The notes beneath the pieces were generated by a model. The model made no database searches and was not told where the DNA came from. It saw nothing but the letters and a program-made list of their open reading frames with translations. A program made the translations under genes and the position numbers. Below, in pieces: positions 54,607-63,484 of a stretch of DNA of 64,000 nt. The stretch's first letter is position 1; each line of letters starts with the position of its first letter. The DNA is from Deltaproteobacteria bacterium HGW-Deltaproteobacteria-15. GTDB taxonomy: Bacteria; Desulfobacterota; DSM-4660; Desulfatiglandales; HGW-15. The stretch covers positions 62,001 to 126,000 of the forward strand of contig PHBH01000008.1 of assembly GCA_002840535.1 (NCBI GenBank). The letters run 5' to 3'.

Positions 54607-56550
54607 ATGCCACGCAATTTGACTCGGAAGATTTTGGAAGCGCACCTTGTGGAAGGAGAACTGATCCCGGGACAGGAGATCGGTGTGAGGGTGGATCATG
54701 CGCTGCTTCAGGACGCCACCGGCACGGTGGCCATGCTTGAGTTCGAAGCCTTGAAAATGGAAAGGGTGAAGATCGGACTGGCCGTGCAGTATGTGGATCA
54801 CAACATCCTGCAGACTGACAGCAACAACGCGGATGATCACCGTTATCTCCAGACCGCGTCTGCCCGCTATGGGCTGCACTTCAGCCCTCCCGGGAACGGT
54901 GTATCCCATCAAGCCCACATGGAACGGTTCGGAGAACCGGGCAAGATCGTGCTTGGCTCGGACAGCCACACGCCGGGTGCTGCCGGCGTCTCCATGCTCG
55001 GGATCGGCGCCGGTGGGCTCGACGTTGCCTTGGCCATGGCCGGGATGCCTTACCATATGCCCTGCCCCAGGATACTTGGGGTGCGCCTTACAGGGGAGCT
55101 TCCAGACTGGGTGAGTGCAAAGGATGTGATTCTCGAAATGCTTCGAAGGCATGGGGTCAAGGGATGCGTAGGCAAGGTCGTCGAGTACTATGGCCCCGGC
55201 GTGGCTTCCCTTTCGGCAACCGACAGGGAGACCATCGGGAACATGGGAACGGAATTGGGGGCGACGACCAGCATCTTCCCATCGGACGAAAGAACGAAGG
55301 CGTATCTGCAATCCCAGGGCCGGGGGAGGAGATGGAAAGCACTGGCCGCAGACGAGGGTGCGGAATATGACGAACACGATGAGATCGATCTTGCCTCCGT
55401 CGAGCCCCTGATCGCTTTACCGTCTTCACCGGGGAATGTCGTCCCTGTCCGTGAGGTGGCGGGACTCCCGGTGGACCAGGCGATTGTGGGGAGCAGCGTC
55501 AACTCTTCCTTCAGAGACCTCATGGTTGCCGCAAAGATCGTCGAGGGCAAGCACTGCCATCCACGAGTTTCCTTTCACATCAACCCTGGAAGCAGACAAG
55601 TGATCGAGAACGTGGCCAAAGCAGGAGGGGTGCTCATGCTTCTCCGGGCCGGTGCAAGGATTCATGAGTCCGGGTGTCTCGGGTGCATCGGGATGGGGCA
55701 GGCTCCGGGAACGGGACAGGTGAGCCTCAGGACTTTCCCCAGGAATTTCCCCGGCCGATCCGGCACGAAGGACGACAAAGTCTATCTCTGCTCGCCGGAA
55801 ACCGCTGCTGCCGCGGCCCTGAAAGGGGTCATCACGGACCCCAGGGATCTCGGAACAGAGATGAGCTATCCGAGGATTGCGGACCCGAAGAAATACCTGG
55901 TAAACGCCAGCTTGATCATCTCCCCCTCAGAAGAGCTCGCCGGAACGGAGGTGGTGCGGGGGCCCAACATCCGGCCGCTGCCCCATATGGACCCGTTGCC
56001 GGAGACGCTCAAGGTGGAGGTGACGATCAAGGTGGGGGACAACATATCCACCGACACGATCATGCCGGCAGGGAGCAAAGTGCTCCCGTTGCGCTCCAAC
56101 ACCGAGGCGATCAGCGAGTTTGTTTTTTATCAGATCGATCCCGACTTCCACAGGCTCTGCAAAGAGAAGGGTTCCGTGGCCGTTGTAGGCGGCGAGAACT
56201 ATGGTCAGGGATCGAGCAGAGAGCATGCCGCCCTCGCCCCTCGCTATCTGGGGGTACGGGTGAAGATTGTCAAGAGCTTCGCTAGGATTCACAAGGCCAA
56301 TCTCACCAACTATGGGATCGTCCCTCTTACCTTCCGGGATCCGGCGGATTACGATGCTCTGGGAAAAGGGGCGCAGCTGGTTCTGCCGGAGATCCGGGAG
56401 AGGATCGCGCGCGGGGACAGAGAGATCCCTGTAGAGGTGGGAGGACGCCGGATCCTGACGGACCTGGATGTGTCCGATCGCCAGAGAAAGAACCTCCTGG
56501 CGGGGAGCACACTCAACCGTGTCAGAAATGAAGTGAAGATCAAGAAGTGA
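54607..56550 (+). CDS. Aconitate hydratase (Aquifex-type short form)
   Basis: A 647-residue aconitase with Fe-S ligands in SGCLGCIGMGQAPGTGQVS (C..C near 357) and an earlier Cys or Ser in the SDSHTPGAAG segment, and the swivel domain with NYGQGSSREHAAL (about 537). The length and arrangement match the shorter putative aconitase type known from Aquifex. It interconverts citrate and isocitrate. GACAGGAGAAC lies before the ATG. Confidence 0.9.
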   Translation: MPRNLTRKILEAHLVEGELIPGQEIGVRVDHALLQDATGTVAMLEFEALKMERVKIGLAVQYVDHNILQTDSNNADDHRYLQTASARYGLHFSPPGNGVSHQAHMERFGEPGKIVLGSDSHTPGAAGVSMLGIGAGGLDVALAMAGMPYHMPCPRILGVRLTGELPDWVSAKDVILEMLRRHGVKGCVGKVVEYYGPGVASLSATDRETIGNMGTELGATTSIFPSDERTKAYLQSQGRGRRWKALAADEGAEYDEHDEIDLASVEPLIALPSSPGNVVPVREVAGLPVDQAIVGSSVNSSFRDLMVAAKIVEGKHCHPRVSFHINPGSRQVIENVAKAGGVLMLLRAGARIHESGCLGCIGMGQAPGTGQVSLRTFPRNFPGRSGTKDDKVYLCSPETAAAAALKGVITDPRDLGTEMSYPRIADPKKYLVNASLIISPSEELAGTEVVRGPNIRPLPHMDPLPETLKVEVTIKVGDNISTDTIMPAGSKVLPLRSNTEAISEFVFYQIDPDFHRLCKEKGSVAVVGGENYGQGSSREHAALAPRYLGVRVKIVKSFARIHKANLTNYGIVPLTFRDPADYDALGKGAQLVLPEIRERIARGDREIPVEVGGRRILTDLDVSDRQRKNLLAGSTLNRVRNEVKIKK

Positions 56551-56617
56551 GCTGTCTCCATTTTCAGAAGACAGGAGTCAGAAGTCAGTCCAGAAAACAA
56601 TTGCGTGAGGGAGAACG

Positions 56618-57805
56618 ATGGCTCAACAAGTGGTGATGAAGAACACTGGGCTTCGAGGTGTTGCCGTCGCCGATACCAAGGTCAGTTTCATAGACGGCGA
56701 AAAGGGGATCCTGATCTACCGGGGTTTTCGTATCGAGGATCTGGCGGAGCATTCGACCTTTCTTGAGGTGGCTTTCCTCCTGCTGAATGGGACTTTGCCC
56801 ACCAGGAAGGAATCTTCCGATTTTGAAGCTCAGGTCCTGAAGGCAAGGCCTCTCCCACCGTACCTCCTGGAAAGTCTCAGACACTGGCCTCGAGAGGCCC
56901 GCCCAATGGACGTGCTGCAGGCGTCCGTGCCGATGTTGGCCATGGCCGAGCCCGAACTTGCAGAGGAGTCCCGGGGGGCCAATGTCGGGATGGCGACGAG
57001 GCTCATCGCACGTATTCCCGCGGCGGTGGCTGCCTGGCACCGGATCCGTCAGGGACTGGACCCGCTTCCGCCTGACGATTCTCTCTCCCATGCAGCGAAC
57101 TTCCTGTGGCAGCTCCACGGGAAGAAACCGGACGATGAGGCGGCCCATGATCTCGACGTCTGTCTGATCCTTCATGCCGACCACACCTTCAATGCCTCCA
57201 CCTTTGCATGCCGGGAGGTGGCTTCAACGCGGGCTCACATGTATGCCGCTGTGACTGCAGGCATCGGGGCGCTATCGGGTAGTCTGCACGGTGGCGCCAA
57301 CGCAGAGGTCATGAAGATGCTGATGGAGCTCGAGAACGAGAAAGATATTCCAGGGTGGGTGGCCTCGAGACTCCAAAGCGGAAGCCGTATCATGGGGATG
57401 GGTCACGCCGTGTACAAGACCATGGATCCCAGGGCCAAGTATCTGAAGCAGATGGCGCAACGGCTGGGCAAGAAGACCGGGCAGTCTAGGTGGCACGAGC
57501 TTTCGACAGAGATCGAACAGACCGCCCTGAAGGCGTTCGCCGAAAAGGGAAAAACCGAGATCCAGCCCAATGTCGATTTCTTCAGCGCCCCGGTTTATCA
57601 CATCATGGGAATCCCCCGTGACCTGATGACGCCCATCTTCGCCATTTCCCGCGTGTCGGGCTGGTGCAGCCACATCATCGAGGAAAAATTCGCTGAGGCC
57701 CAGGAAAAGCCGCAACTGTACAGACCCCAGGCCGAATACGTCGGCCGTTACTGCGGTTTGATGGGCTGCGAATGGGAACCCCCGGAGGCGAGGACAGACG
57801 CATAG
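56618..57805 (+). CDS. Citrate synthase
   Basis: A 395-residue enzyme with catalytic histidines in LHADHTFNASTF (about 187) and GMGHAVYKTMDPRAKYL (about 264), and the Asp in VDFFSAPVYH. Related to the short citrate/2-methylcitrate synthases; the TCA context favours citrate synthase. Preceded by GTGAGGGAG. It is the last gene of the SdhAB-aconitase group. Confidence 0.92.
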   Translation: MAQQVVMKNTGLRGVAVADTKVSFIDGEKGILIYRGFRIEDLAEHSTFLEVAFLLLNGTLPTRKESSDFEAQVLKARPLPPYLLESLRHWPREARPMDVLQASVPMLAMAEPELAEESRGANVGMATRLIARIPAAVAAWHRIRQGLDPLPPDDSLSHAANFLWQLHGKKPDDEAAHDLDVCLILHADHTFNASTFACREVASTRAHMYAAVTAGIGALSGSLHGGANAEVMKMLMELENEKDIPGWVASRLQSGSRIMGMGHAVYKTMDPRAKYLKQMAQRLGKKTGQSRWHELSTEIEQTALKAFAEKGKTEIQPNVDFFSAPVYHIMGIPRDLMTPIFAISRVSGWCSHIIEEKFAEAQEKPQLYRPQAEYVGRYCGLMGCEWEPPEARTDA

Positions 57806-58105
57806 GGCAAAACCGGAGGCAGAGGTCAGGGGTAGGCCGGAAGTTCACCGGTTTGCAGATGAGCTTCCTGGTGTCAGTTTTTTGCGAACGCCCCATGTCT
57901 CATAAGTTGAAGCTCCAGCACCATTGTAACAGCGTCAGGACCAGGTTACTCAGCTTACGATTTTTGAGCATATCGCTTTATCCACTGAAGCGCTTCACAG
58001 GAGGAATATAGGATCTCCCTTGGCACATAACCTCGACTAGACGGGTATCAATGCAACTCTCCTCCAAAAGGATATGGATCCAACTGGCAAAAAGGAGATT
58101 GAACG
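57806..58105. other. Non-coding gap after citrate synthase
   Basis: A 300-base stretch with a short GAGGTCAGG-type run at the start, no recognisable reading frame and no promoter I can defend. Confidence 0.5.
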
Positions 58106-59560
58106 ATGAAATGGCCCGCATGTGTTCTTTCAGTTATTGTGCTGATCCTCTGCAACACACTTCCCACCTATCCTTCTCAGTTAAAAGGGCAGTTTCTAAA
58201 TAGTAAAGACCGGCTGAAGGAATCACCATCAATTGGAAGGGACACTCCTGATCAGAAATCGCCGTTCACGGCAACTGTTGAGGAGGGAAATGACGGTGCT
58301 GCCGGAACTGTCGACATATCCGGAAGATGGGAAGGCACCGCCCACCATCGCGATGAAGGTGTGACTGCAGACATTATCTTCGAGATCACCCAGGATGGAG
58401 AGTCTGTGACAGGAATGTGGACGAGCCCGGGGGCTTATCCGACGAAATGCGGTTTCTGGATTGGCGACATCAGGGGGAGTGTGCAAGAAGGCAAATTCAC
58501 CTTTACCGCAAGCGATCCGGTCAAGGATTTGGACACCTGTGAAATCGAATGCTTTGGAACGATAGATGCTACGCTGACGGTAAAGAGTGAATCCGAAATG
58601 GCAGGGGGCGGACAGGGAGTGTTCTGCCTCGACGGCGAAGTCTATGATATCGATTTCAGTCTTACCAGAGCGGCGAGTATAAAGTCCTTCACGTTTACCG
58701 GTTACCACGATGACACCACCAAAGGGTTTGCCCTCTTCCAGGCGACTACCAGGATGGTGGACAAGAATCCCCTGGCCGGGGGATTGATAAGATTTGACGC
58801 CTCAGAGGTATGTAAAGCGGAAGGTCCCTGCAACTGCGATTTTGGCTGGGAGTTTGACGGGGGGGAGCTCCTGTTTTTCGACGGTGCACAGGATAAGCCT
58901 GTTGCGAGATTCCTCGAATCTCGCGCATACAACATTACGCTGACCACCGTCTCCGAATGCGTCGAGAACAATCACGCCCTGCAAAAGACCATTGATCTCA
59001 CTCTCCTGCCTGGAGATCTTATTTTCATCAGGACCCCGGGCTGGACCGGCCCGTTCGACTTGGCCGACGAAAGCTACACGCATGTCGGGATGTATGTCGG
59101 CAATGACGAAATGATCGAGGCTACCAGCCGTCGCGCCCACGGAACCTCCCGGACAGGAGTTCATTTTTCCCCATTGAGAGGGTGGGCACACCCCATCGAG
59201 CCTTTCGCAACGGCTTTTCGGGTAAAGGGTGCAACTACCGATCAAAGGGAAAAAGCAGTCAACTTTGCTATTGATATGGCTCAAAAAGACCGGGCCTATG
59301 ACATGAATGTCTTCTCCAAGCAGCTGTACGGGAAGTCATATTATTGCAGCGAGCTCATATGGGCCGCGTATTATCATGCGGCGGGAATAGACCTGGGGAG
59401 GACAGGACCTCTTACATCAATCCCTGTGCATCCGGACACTATCCTACGTGATACAAACCAGCTGACCTTTATCGGCGGCCATTGGGAACACTATGCGCCT
59501 CAGTTGAGAGCAGGCGGAGCAATAGGACAAATAATACAGTTACTGTTATCGGATAAATAG
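58106..59560 (+). CDS. Secreted YiiX-like papain-fold protein
   Basis: A 484-residue protein with signal peptide (about 1-24). The central half (about 60-290) has no recognised domain, with several cysteines. The C-terminal part from about 300 looks like a permuted NlpC/P60 (YiiX, peptidase C92) domain: LLPGDLIFIRT, SYTHVGMYVG (His), EMIEATSRR and the catalytic Cys in SYYCSELIWAAYYH. It may cut amide or ester bonds in the cell wall or lipids. AAAAAGGAG precedes the ATG. Confidence 0.75.
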   Translation: MKWPACVLSVIVLILCNTLPTYPSQLKGQFLNSKDRLKESPSIGRDTPDQKSPFTATVEEGNDGAAGTVDISGRWEGTAHHRDEGVTADIIFEITQDGESVTGMWTSPGAYPTKCGFWIGDIRGSVQEGKFTFTASDPVKDLDTCEIECFGTIDATLTVKSESEMAGGGQGVFCLDGEVYDIDFSLTRAASIKSFTFTGYHDDTTKGFALFQATTRMVDKNPLAGGLIRFDASEVCKAEGPCNCDFGWEFDGGELLFFDGAQDKPVARFLESRAYNITLTTVSECVENNHALQKTIDLTLLPGDLIFIRTPGWTGPFDLADESYTHVGMYVGNDEMIEATSRRAHGTSRTGVHFSPLRGWAHPIEPFATAFRVKGATTDQREKAVNFAIDMAQKDRAYDMNVFSKQLYGKSYYCSELIWAAYYHAAGIDLGRTGPLTSIPVHPDTILRDTNQLTFIGGHWEHYAPQLRAGGAIGQIIQLLLSDK

Positions 59561-59641
59561 TTCAGGGTGTGGTGACAAGACTCGGAAACCCTCAGGAACT
59601 TGTCTTGGCTGACCCGGGTACGAAGGAATCTCTCAAGCTGT

Positions 59642-60544
59642 TTATCCGACCTTGATGAGCACAATACCGATAATGATAACCAGACTGGCAAGAAAACGGA
59701 GCAGCCCATAGCGCTCCTTGAGCAGGAAAACCCCCAGGAGAACGGCAAATAGGGTGGCAACCTGGCGAACGCCTGCGGCATAGCTGACATCCGTGCTCTG
59801 CAGGGCAAAACGGTATGTCATGTTGGAAGAGAAGAGGAAACTCCCCCCCAGGAGAACACGAAGCGGATGATGGGTGAAACAATAGAGAGCCCGGCTCCTG
59901 AGACGGCTATTCAGGAAGACCACGACGGTGAAGTAGGCGAAGATCATGGTCATCAGACAAACGGTAAAGATGTAAAAGCCTTCGCGCCCCACCCCTAACT
60001 TGTCCGCTATCCCGCCAAAGGAATAGAGGAAGCTCGCGAGCAGGGCAAACCAGACTGCCTCGCTCCGGAAACCGATACTCCTGAATCCTGATCCTCCCAC
60101 GGAGGGTTTCAACTGGATGCAGAAGGTGCCTGCCGTCGAAACGACGATCCCGGCGATCACCACGACTGTCAGTGTGTCTCCCAAGTATACATAGGCCCAA
60201 ATGGAAATGAAGATGGGGGCAAGGGTGCTGATCGGGTAGCTTAAGGAAAGATCCCCTTCGTCGGACGCATAGGCCTTTGCCGTGGCCAGGTGATAGGAGG
60301 TGAAAAAAATGGCAGAGAGGGCGGCAAGGATAAGCACCGTGGGTCCGGGTGCCGCGAATCCGGGCACGGCAGCCCACCCGGAAGTCCAGCCTGCGACAAC
60401 GGCGATCAGGAAGATCGACCACATGAAGAGCGTCTTTTCATCGCTCGCCTTGATCAGCATGTTGTAGGAGGCATGAAAAAGAGCGGAAGCGATGACGCTT
60501 AACATGGCTAGGGTTTGCACTGCGCCTGGGGGAGCTCCTTTCAA
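59642..60544 (-). CDS. EamA/DMT-family transporter
   Basis: A 300-residue protein with ten membrane segments in two EamA repeats (about 10-145 and 160-298). Motifs such as SLSYPISTLAPIFISIWAYV and YAAGVRQVATLFAVLLGVFL are typical of drug/metabolite transporters. It is convergent with the C92-like gene. Substrate unknown. Confidence 0.88.
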   Translation of the reverse strand: MKGAPPGAVQTLAMLSVIASALFHASYNMLIKASDEKTLFMWSIFLIAVVAGWTSGWAAVPGFAAPGPTVLILAALSAIFFTSYHLATAKAYASDEGDLSLSYPISTLAPIFISIWAYVYLGDTLTVVVIAGIVVSTAGTFCIQLKPSVGGSGFRSIGFRSEAVWFALLASFLYSFGGIADKLGVGREGFYIFTVCLMTMIFAYFTVVVFLNSRLRSRALYCFTHHPLRVLLGGSFLFSSNMTYRFALQSTDVSYAAGVRQVATLFAVLLGVFLLKERYGLLRFLASLVIIIGIVLIKVG

Positions 60545-60736
60545 GAAATCATATGACCGCGTGCGTCCGGAGAGTCCTTACGCCAACGGATATTGTATGT
60601 GCGGGGGAGCGCTTCAAGCGCTTCTTCGATGAAGGAGTCCAGATCAGGCGCTGGAGCGCCCCCCGGCGCGTCTATTCGAGCTTGTCTTGGCGTCGGCTTC
60701 TTCTAGCGCACCGGACAGCGAAAGGCAATATTTCGC

Positions 60737-60773
60737 GAGCGTCCTCTTCCCTGGACAATGCAGGGGGACGCTC
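60737..60773. repeat. REP-like hairpin GAGCGTCC...GGACGCTC
   Basis: Stem GAGCGTCC/GGACGCTC with an inner CCCTG/CAGGG stem. Its sequence GGGACGCTCTTTAA is repeated inverted at 61252-61270 (TTTTAAAAGAGCGTCCC), so it and the other copy bracket the RAYT remnant. Related GGGGACGCT occurs before the intact RAYT at 63427. The rest of 60545-60827 shows no defended gene. Confidence 0.72.
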
Positions 60774-60827
60774 TTTAATAATGATTCCTGAGAAGTAACT
60801 CTTGTCTTGAATATGATATTACAGTAG

Positions 60828-61259
60828 AAGAATTCAAGCCTTGGGGGTTGGACTGAAGCCCGAGATGCTCTGAAGGGAGGAGTTCATATTATGAGCGATG
60901 AACGAATCCTGGGTGATTCAGATTTTGTCGATTCGGTCATTTTCCAATCCGAGGAACACTATGAGCGGAGACATAGACTGAAGCGGCAAGGATACGATCT
61001 TGATCGAGTAGCTAAGAGGGTTGCAGAAGTACTGAAGATGAAGCCGGATGAAATTTTTTCGAAAGGGCGACAGGACAGAAAAGTGAAGGCGAGAAGCCTC
61101 CTGTGTTTTTGGGCTGCCAGAGAACTGGGCATATCTCATACGGCCCTTGCCGAGAAATTGGAAATGAGTTTGGCCGGCGTGGGATTTTCTGTGGAACGGG
61201 GAGAATCCATCGCAAGAGAAGGCGAATACTTACTCGAAAGGCAGGCTACTAAATTTTAA
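60828..61259 (+). pseudogene. Orphan C-terminal part of a RAYT-type transposase
   Basis: The frame from the ATG at 60891 (SD GGGAGG) encodes MSDERILGDSDFVDSVIFQS, and then KRQGYDLDRVAKRVAEVLKM and RSLLCFWAARELGISHTALA, which is the C-terminal DNA-binding part of long IS200-type/REP-associated transposases as I recall them. Homologous coding continues in frame upstream of the ATG to 60828 (SSLGGWTEARDALKGG), where a TAG interrupts it. The N-terminal HUH nuclease part is missing, so this is a 5'-deleted remnant, though the remaining 122 codons could still be expressed. Confidence 0.72.
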
Positions 61260-61300
61260 AAGAGCGTCCCTCTCGTCCCCATGAGTGATGTTACTTGAAG

Positions 61301-62014
61301 ATGAAGATTGAGAATAAAACTGAGCTGGTTGCGGTCTTTTTGGTCTTTGTATGCATGGTGGTTTCCCTGATTGTAGGTATTTATAACGCTGAGACAAATT
61401 CACATTGTTATCCTCTGTTGTCATCCACAGGAATTATTTCGGTATTATTGCTTACATGTTGCCTGGTTGTTCTGGCACGAGAATTGATTAGGTTTCGGCT
61501 GAAACGGAATAATCGTGTACTGTTATTCCGGACATTACTTGTGATAAGCATCGGTTTTCTCACTTTCTGCCTCGTAAACTTAACCAACATACTATTCGAT
61601 GTTTCGCCTGCCAAGGATCATGAGCTTCGTGTCAATGAAGTTTTTAGTGTCAGAATCCAAAGAGACTCTCATGACTTTATAGTTAATTATATTGGGTTTA
61701 AAGTACCTGCAGAACTTACACACTTCGCACTTTGGCAAGTGTACAGAGACGAGAACATCCATGATTTTGCTTTAGGTAGCGTCCACCGAGTAATCTGGCA
61801 TTCAGGACTATTTGGCACGCCATGGTGTGAATATAATACTCGTTCTATGATTACTGGGGCACGTCCTTCATCTCTCAATGCCTACCGCCGTGCTCCATTT
61901 ACAATGCTGTCAGCAAAGGGTATTTTTACAAATGATTCGATCTATCGTAGACAGCTTATTTCTTGGAATGTGCCAATTGAAGATCAAAAGAATCATCCAG
62001 GTGCCCAACATTGA
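61301..62014 (+). CDS. AT-rich membrane protein, unknown
   Basis: A 237-residue protein with three N-terminal membrane segments (about 8-30, 45-65, 80-100) and a hydrophilic C-terminal part with the sequence ELTHFALWQVYRDENIHDFA. I do not recognise a family. Base composition is clearly more A/T-rich than the surrounding genes, suggesting transfer. A TTG at 61295 is an alternative start. The following 62015-62258 has no defended gene. Confidence 0.6.
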   Translation: MKIENKTELVAVFLVFVCMVVSLIVGIYNAETNSHCYPLLSSTGIISVLLLTCCLVVLARELIRFRLKRNNRVLLFRTLLVISIGFLTFCLVNLTNILFDVSPAKDHELRVNEVFSVRIQRDSHDFIVNYIGFKVPAELTHFALWQVYRDENIHDFALGSVHRVIWHSGLFGTPWCEYNTRSMITGARPSSLNAYRRAPFTMLSAKGIFTNDSIYRRQLISWNVPIEDQKNHPGAQH

Positions 62015-62258
62015 GTGTATTCTTGTTGAAAAATGCCTCGTGAGCGTCCTTTTGGTAGTCGGCATTGGGCATCTCCGGCCGTGGGCATCCTGTTCATGCT
62101 CCGTCGTACGAGCACATTGATTAGATCTGGTGGATTGGATCTCAAATCCGCCAAGAGCGTCTTGCACCCTATGAAAAGACGCACGGGTGAAGCCGGATCT
62201 GTTGGCGGCGGTGAGGCAGTCGCCATCGCCGTCGAGGCATGAAAAGGAGGAAACAATC

Positions 62259-63410
62259 GTGGCAAAACACCTTCCCTTGCTCATCATCGGCGCTGGCCCT
62301 TATGGACTTGCAATGTCGGCGTATGCCGGGCGCAAGAACATCGAGCATGTTGTCGTCGGCAAGACGATGGATTTTTGGAAGTCCAACATGCCTGAAGGGA
62401 TGTACCTCCGTTCCGCATGTGATTGGCATTACGATCCCTTCAACGAGGCGACCATTGAACGCTATCTCGAAACGAAGAATATCAAGCGAGCCGATGTTGA
62501 GCCTCTGGCGCTCGCCTTTTATTTGAGCTATGCGGAGTGGTTTGTGAAGCAAAAAGGGATTGAGATCCTGCCGGCGTGGGTCCAACAGCTCAACTATGTC
62601 GATAATACGCCCCCGTTCTTCGAAGCCGTCTTGCTGGATGGAAAGATGTTGACAGCCAGGAATGTAGTCCTCGCACTGGGCTTCCGCTATTTCAAGAATG
62701 TGCCCGAAGTGTACTCGGCCTTGTTTCCACCTGGGCGTTTCGCCCACACGTGTGATTTGGTGAAGTTTACCCCTTTGAAAGGCAAACGCGTGCTGATCAT
62801 CGGCGGGCGACAAAGCGCATTTGAATGGGCTGCCCTGAACAATGAGCAAGGCGCGGAGGCCGTCTATCTGTCTTATCGCCACTCCACGCCGGCCTTTCAA
62901 CCAGCGGACTGGTCATGGGTGAATCCCATTATGGAGGAGATCGTGACGAATCCGGCTTGGTTCCGTCGGAAGACGGCAGAGGAAAAGGAGCAGGTCAACC
63001 GCCGGATGTGGGCGGAAGGGCGATTGAAGTTGGAGCCATGGCTGGCGGAGCGCATTACCAAAGATACGATCAAGTTGCTCCCCCAATCGCAAGTAACCGC
63101 CTGCAAGGAGTCTCCCAATGGCGAACTCGAAGTCAGCCTAAATGGCTCAACATTGGCGGTTGACCAAATCATTCTGGCGACAGGTTACAAAGTCAGGGTG
63201 GAACAAATTCCATTTCTGGCGAACGGAAACCTCCTGGCGCAACTCGAAACCCAAAATGGCTTCCCTATCCTTGACGACCATTTCCAGAGTAACATACCGG
63301 GTTTGTTCTTTACCAGCATGTGCGCAACACAAGACTTTGGTCCCTTTTTTGCGTTCACAGCAGCCGTCCGCACTTCTGCCAGGTTGATCGGATCCGTGCT
63401 GGGCGGATGA
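62259..63410 (+). CDS. FAD-dependent NAD(P)-binding oxidoreductase (FMO-like)
   Basis: GTG at 62259 has AGGAGG eight bases before it and gives 383 residues; the longer frame has no ribosome site. Motifs: N-terminal dinucleotide site LLIIGAGPYGLAMSAYAG, LRSACDWHYDP, the second nucleotide site VLIIGGRQSAFEWAAL and DQIILATGYKVRVEQIPFL, as in flavin-containing monooxygenase-like proteins. The product is unknown. It lies between transposase sequences and may have been acquired. Confidence 0.83.
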   Translation: MAKHLPLLIIGAGPYGLAMSAYAGRKNIEHVVVGKTMDFWKSNMPEGMYLRSACDWHYDPFNEATIERYLETKNIKRADVEPLALAFYLSYAEWFVKQKGIEILPAWVQQLNYVDNTPPFFEAVLLDGKMLTARNVVLALGFRYFKNVPEVYSALFPPGRFAHTCDLVKFTPLKGKRVLIIGGRQSAFEWAALNNEQGAEAVYLSYRHSTPAFQPADWSWVNPIMEEIVTNPAWFRRKTAEEKEQVNRRMWAEGRLKLEPWLAERITKDTIKLLPQSQVTACKESPNGELEVSLNGSTLAVDQIILATGYKVRVEQIPFLANGNLLAQLETQNGFPILDDHFQSNIPGLFFTSMCATQDFGPFFAFTAAVRTSARLIGSVLGG

Positions 63411-63484
63411 CGGATCCTCTGAGCAAGGGGACGCTGGTAAGAAAGTAAGTTGACATCATTATTGGGGTATGAGATACAGAGCAC

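Noticed and set aside
60553..60798. 81-codon plus-strand frame before the RAYT remnant
   Set aside because: It runs through the REP-like hairpin and has no ribosome site or family features.
62033..62242. 69-codon plus-strand frame before the FAD oxidoreductase
   Set aside because: No ribosome site and no family recognised; the GSVGGGEAVAIAVEA ending is suggestive but insufficient.
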